Made by a program: the position numbers and the translations under genes. From assembly GCA_902168105.1 (NCBI GenBank), contig CABHOY010000013.1, positions 124,001-188,000 of the forward strand: a DNA stretch of 64,000 nt. The letters run 5' to 3'. Source of the stretch: an uncultured Flavihumibacter sp. (GTDB lineage Bacteria > Bacteroidota > Bacteroidia > Chitinophagales > Chitinophagaceae). The notes beneath the pieces were generated by a model, which worked only from the letters and a program-made list of their open reading frames with translations, did not search any database and was not told where the DNA came from. Shown here one piece after another: positions 63,502 to 64,000 of the stretch. The number at the start of each line of letters is the position of its first letter. The first letter of the stretch is position 1.

Positions 63502-64000
63502 ATGGATTTACTGGAAGGATTTATCGCATATATAGAAAAGGAAGAATTGTTCACACGCGATCAGCCGTTACTGCTGGCTGTCAGTGGGGGAGTAGACTCC
63601 GTTGTAATGGCCCACCTGGTAAAGGCGGCAGGATTTACATTTTTCATCGCCCACTGTAACTTTCAACTAAGGGGAGCGGAATCTCTCCGGGACGAAGCTT
63701 TCGTGGAGGACCTGGCCGCCAGGCTCGAAGCGCCCTTTTATAAGGTGCGTTTTGATACAACGGCCTATACTACTGAACATCGTGTATCCATCCAGGTGGC
63801 AGCCAGACAGTTGCGCTATAGGTGGCTGGAACATACTATGGCCGCGACGGGCTGCTCTTATATCGTGACCGCCCACCATATGCAGGACAGTGCTGAAACG
63901 GTGCTGATGAACCTATCTAAAGGAACAGGTATAGCCGGACTTCATGGCATTCTGCCTAAACAGGCCTACCTGGTACGTCCGCTGCTGTATGCGCAGAAAG
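63502..64000 (+). CDS. tilS: tRNA(Ile)-lysidine synthase, N-terminal part (3' end outside window)
   Basis: The frame from the ATG at 63502 stays open to the window edge, giving 166 codons. The PP-loop SGGVDS (LLLAVSGGVDSVVMAHL) is near residue 30; FFIAHCNFQLRG and YIVTAHHMQDSAETVLMNL follow, all standard for TilS. The enzyme uses ATP and lysine to modify C34 of tRNA-Ile(CAU) so that it reads AUA. It is essential in most bacteria. The C-terminal tRNA-binding part lies beyond the window. Confidence 0.93.
   Translation, partial: MDLLEGFIAYIEKEELFTRDQPLLLAVSGGVDSVVMAHLVKAAGFTFFIAHCNFQLRGAESLRDEAFVEDLAARLEAPFYKVRFDTTAYTTEHRVSIQVAARQLRYRWLEHTMAATGCSYIVTAHHMQDSAETVLMNLSKGTGIAGLHGILPKQAYLVRPLLYAQK

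Overview
The window reads as a chromosomal segment of a Bacteroidota bacterium of the Chitinophagaceae, most likely a Chitinophaga or close relative. The signs are SusC/SusD outer-membrane import genes, type IX secretion (T9SS) sorting domains, a gliding-motility-associated C-terminal domain, DUF5686, DUF4302 and DUF3347 proteins, and promoters of the Bacteroidota type (TTTG, about 19 bases, TAnnTTTG) in place of -35/-10 boxes. The genus is an inference from gene content; there is no rRNA here to test it.

Layout. 1-5.8 kb: two tandem paralogous SprB-repeat surface proteins, the first cut by the window edge. 5.8-11.9 kb: a minus-strand heavy-metal RND efflux operon (small exported protein, TolC-type channel, adaptor, CzcA/CusA pump). 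11.9-12.84 kb: a non-coding repeat island, with a 423-bp element of 80-nt inverted arms around eight 22-25-nt tandem repeats, followed by a separate hairpin with 43-nt arms. 12.8-15.7 kb: methionine synthesis by direct sulfhydrylation (metX divergent from osmC and the sulfhydrylase gene). 15.7-20.0 kb: exported and membrane proteins of mostly unknown role, including DUF5686 and an unlisted 40-residue membrane ORF. 20.2-24.2 kb: trhO, then a two-component system with a shortened adaptor-like lipoprotein. 24.5-30.2 kb: an ABC-F ATPase, a DUF3347 lipoprotein, thrS and infC.

30.3-59.1 kb: a block between infC and rpmI. It holds a stand-alone receiver and a double-kinase hybrid sensor, a SusC/SusD locus with a zinc metallohydrolase and a DUF4302 lipoprotein, a CDF metal transporter, a serine hydrolase, serA, a secreted ThuA/CBM6 protein and a 3,941-residue repeat protein. 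59.2-64 kb: rpmI, rplT, ispE, a bifunctional nuclease, etfA and etfB, a TPR protein and the start of tilS.

How parts work together. The efflux operon forms one envelope-spanning pump. metX makes O-acetylhomoserine and the sulfhydrylase converts it to homocysteine. The SusCD locus has no glycosidase, and its hydrolase is a metallopeptidase-like lipoprotein, which suggests a peptide or other non-glycan substrate. Four proteins carry, or are predicted to carry, T9SS export signals and are probably displayed on or released from the surface. The most unusual features are the 12-kb repeat island, the separation of thrS-infC from rpmI-rplT by 29 kb, and the homogenised repeats of the giant protein.
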